In this document: one piece after another, positions 62,901 through 64,000 of the stretch
Layout of the letters: every line of letters starts with the position of its first letter
Position numbering within the stretch: the first letter of the stretch is position 1
Source of the DNA: Pampus argenteus
Lineage: Eukaryota > Chordata > Actinopteri > Scombriformes > Stromateidae
DNA: 64,000 nucleotides
Assembly (NCBI GenBank): GCA_036937835.1
Contig: CM072863.1
Coordinates: 11,644,001 to 11,708,000 of the forward strand
Direction of reading: 5' to 3'
Position numbers and translations under genes: made by a program
Notes under the pieces: model-generated
Database searches by the model: none
The model's input: the letters and a program-made list of their open reading frames with translations, nothing else
Told to the model about the DNA's origin: nothing

Positions 62901-64000
62901 GGCAACGTCTAACATCTAGAGTCTGCAGACAGAGAGCAGGCACACCTGACTCACCATGCCTTGTACAGCATAGGACACAATTCACCGGTGTCACAGTGTC
63001 ACTCTAATAACTTCCACATGGTGCTTCCACCAACGAGGCCTGAAGAAAATAAATCATGGGAAACATAGAGAATATTGGGACAAAAACAATATAATACATA
63101 GATAGATACAATGATGGAAAGCATTATTGTTCACACATAAAGTCACTGCTGTTTCATATTTGCCTCTTTGTTCATGTTGGTGTGAGATATGGAATTGTGC
63201 AAATTCTGCTGAGAAAAAAAATGTAATCAATATTAGTGTAGTCTCTACTATTTACACTGAAAAGAAAACATAAGCTCATCTGTTCATTCAGTTGGACTTA
63301 ATTCAGGGTTAAATACAGAGTAGTGTTGAGATCCACTGCCTCACTGCTTGAGGACTCTTTAGGAAAATGACTGTGGCCTCAGTACAGACACATAAGTCCG
63401 TCACTAGTTGATGTCTTTCTAACCAAAACGCCATTGTGTTACTGTTTCTCATTAAAGACTCCGGCCCCTGTCTTAAATATGTATGAGATGAGGAGATATA
63501 ATTAAGGAGCTCCTAATGTCTCTGGATTTGTAATTTTGCAAAATGGGGAGCATGTACGCTGACTCTATGAGCAGTACCACATATGCTTCAACATAAAATA
63601 TTAGGACAGGTATTTTTAATGGAGCTTTTATTATCTCCTGTCTGCTGGAGCCTGTGTTTAACTGCGTGAGTACTCATCTGATATGATCTACCTGATGTCT
63701 GTTTTGTGTCCGCTGTTACATAAATTAAACCTCTAAAGTACACATACATAATGTTGTTGTTGATGGCATGAAATGGGAAGGCAATGCTCTGTGGGGAACT
63801 AAAGAACAGCAGTAACAAAAACAATGCGATGTAAAACAACAGATGACCACACAATACCGCCACATAAAAAAACAAACCAAAAAAAAAAAAACCTAGAAAA
63901 CAACAGAAGGCACAAGCTGTCTATGTTGATCGCAGATTACTCATTATCCTGTGAAAACTATTCATGTCTGGGTCTTGAGTTACAAACTGCACAATGCCCG

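Larger units (their letters stand above)
56397..64000. other. Region upstream of the uba7 exons; no exon recognised
   Basis: If uba7 is intact this is intron, since the preceding exon (crossover-loop side of the E1 second adenylation domain) must lie at higher coordinates. I searched the minus strand near plausible donors (57151, 59388, 62947, 63686) and found no E1 motif such as the catalytic-cysteine region. Contents: (CT)n(CA)n at 58854-58897, an open GC-richer block at 59632-59913, an A-rich run near 60487-60510, and otherwise AT-rich sequence. Confidence 0.6.

Noticed and set aside
1..64000. CRISPR arrays, tRNA or rRNA genes, prophage or integron features
   Set aside because: No regularly spaced repeats, cloverleaf sequences or rRNA text were seen, and the spliced vertebrate genes make prokaryotic features implausible.

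Overview
The window looks like chromosomal DNA of a ray-finned (teleost) fish. It holds four spliced protein-coding genes with GT-AG introns and AATAAA poly(A) signals. The intergenic and intronic DNA is AT-rich with many microsatellites, and it carries dispersed repeats typical of fish genomes. No rRNA, tRNA, CRISPR or bacterial-type operon was seen. Exons were assembled by hand from splice sites, reading phase and remembered family sequences. No database search was possible.

Layout: (1) 1-8012 is non-coding DNA upstream of, or in the 5' intron of, the first gene. (2) 8087-18035 (+) is slc38a3, a sodium-coupled System N glutamine transporter: 15 coding exons, 507 codons, with a 2.4 kb 3'UTR ending near 20455. 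(3) 21622-46980 (+) is gnai2, the inhibitory G-protein alpha subunit: 8 coding exons, 355 codons, a 15 kb first intron, and a probable ninth non-coding exon after an intron placed 2 bases past the stop codon. Its promoter, less than 1 kb beyond the slc38a3 poly(A) site, has a perfect CRE and four CCAAT-type boxes. (4) 50062-52136 (+) is inka1 (FAM212A family), a PAK4 inhibitor, 307 codons, whose start codon is the last three bases of a small exon. (5) 53405-56396 (-) are the last three coding exons of an E1 ubiquitin-like activating enzyme, best read as uba7 (the ISG15 E1), encoding the C-terminal ubiquitin-fold domain. I found no catalytic exons between 56397 and the window end.

The gene content slc38a3, gnai2, inka1, uba7 matches neighbours on human 3p21.31, which supports orthology rather than only family membership. 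Because of the teleost genome duplication, the a/b copy cannot be assigned from this window. The genes do not form a pathway; they are a conserved chromosomal block.

Mobile DNA includes a frame-broken LINE reverse-transcriptase fossil and several pieces of a dispersed teleost repeat carrying an AGACTGAAATATCT motif. A short palindromic-ended DNA element with about 55 bp terminal inverted repeats is nested in one of these pieces and flanked by an 11 bp direct repeat. I found no convincing new biological system. The most useful leads are the missing uba7 exons, the nested element, the post-stop intron of gnai2, clustered upstream ORFs, an Inka-box-like repeat at the inka1 C-terminus, and an unexplained open GC-richer block at 59.7 kb.
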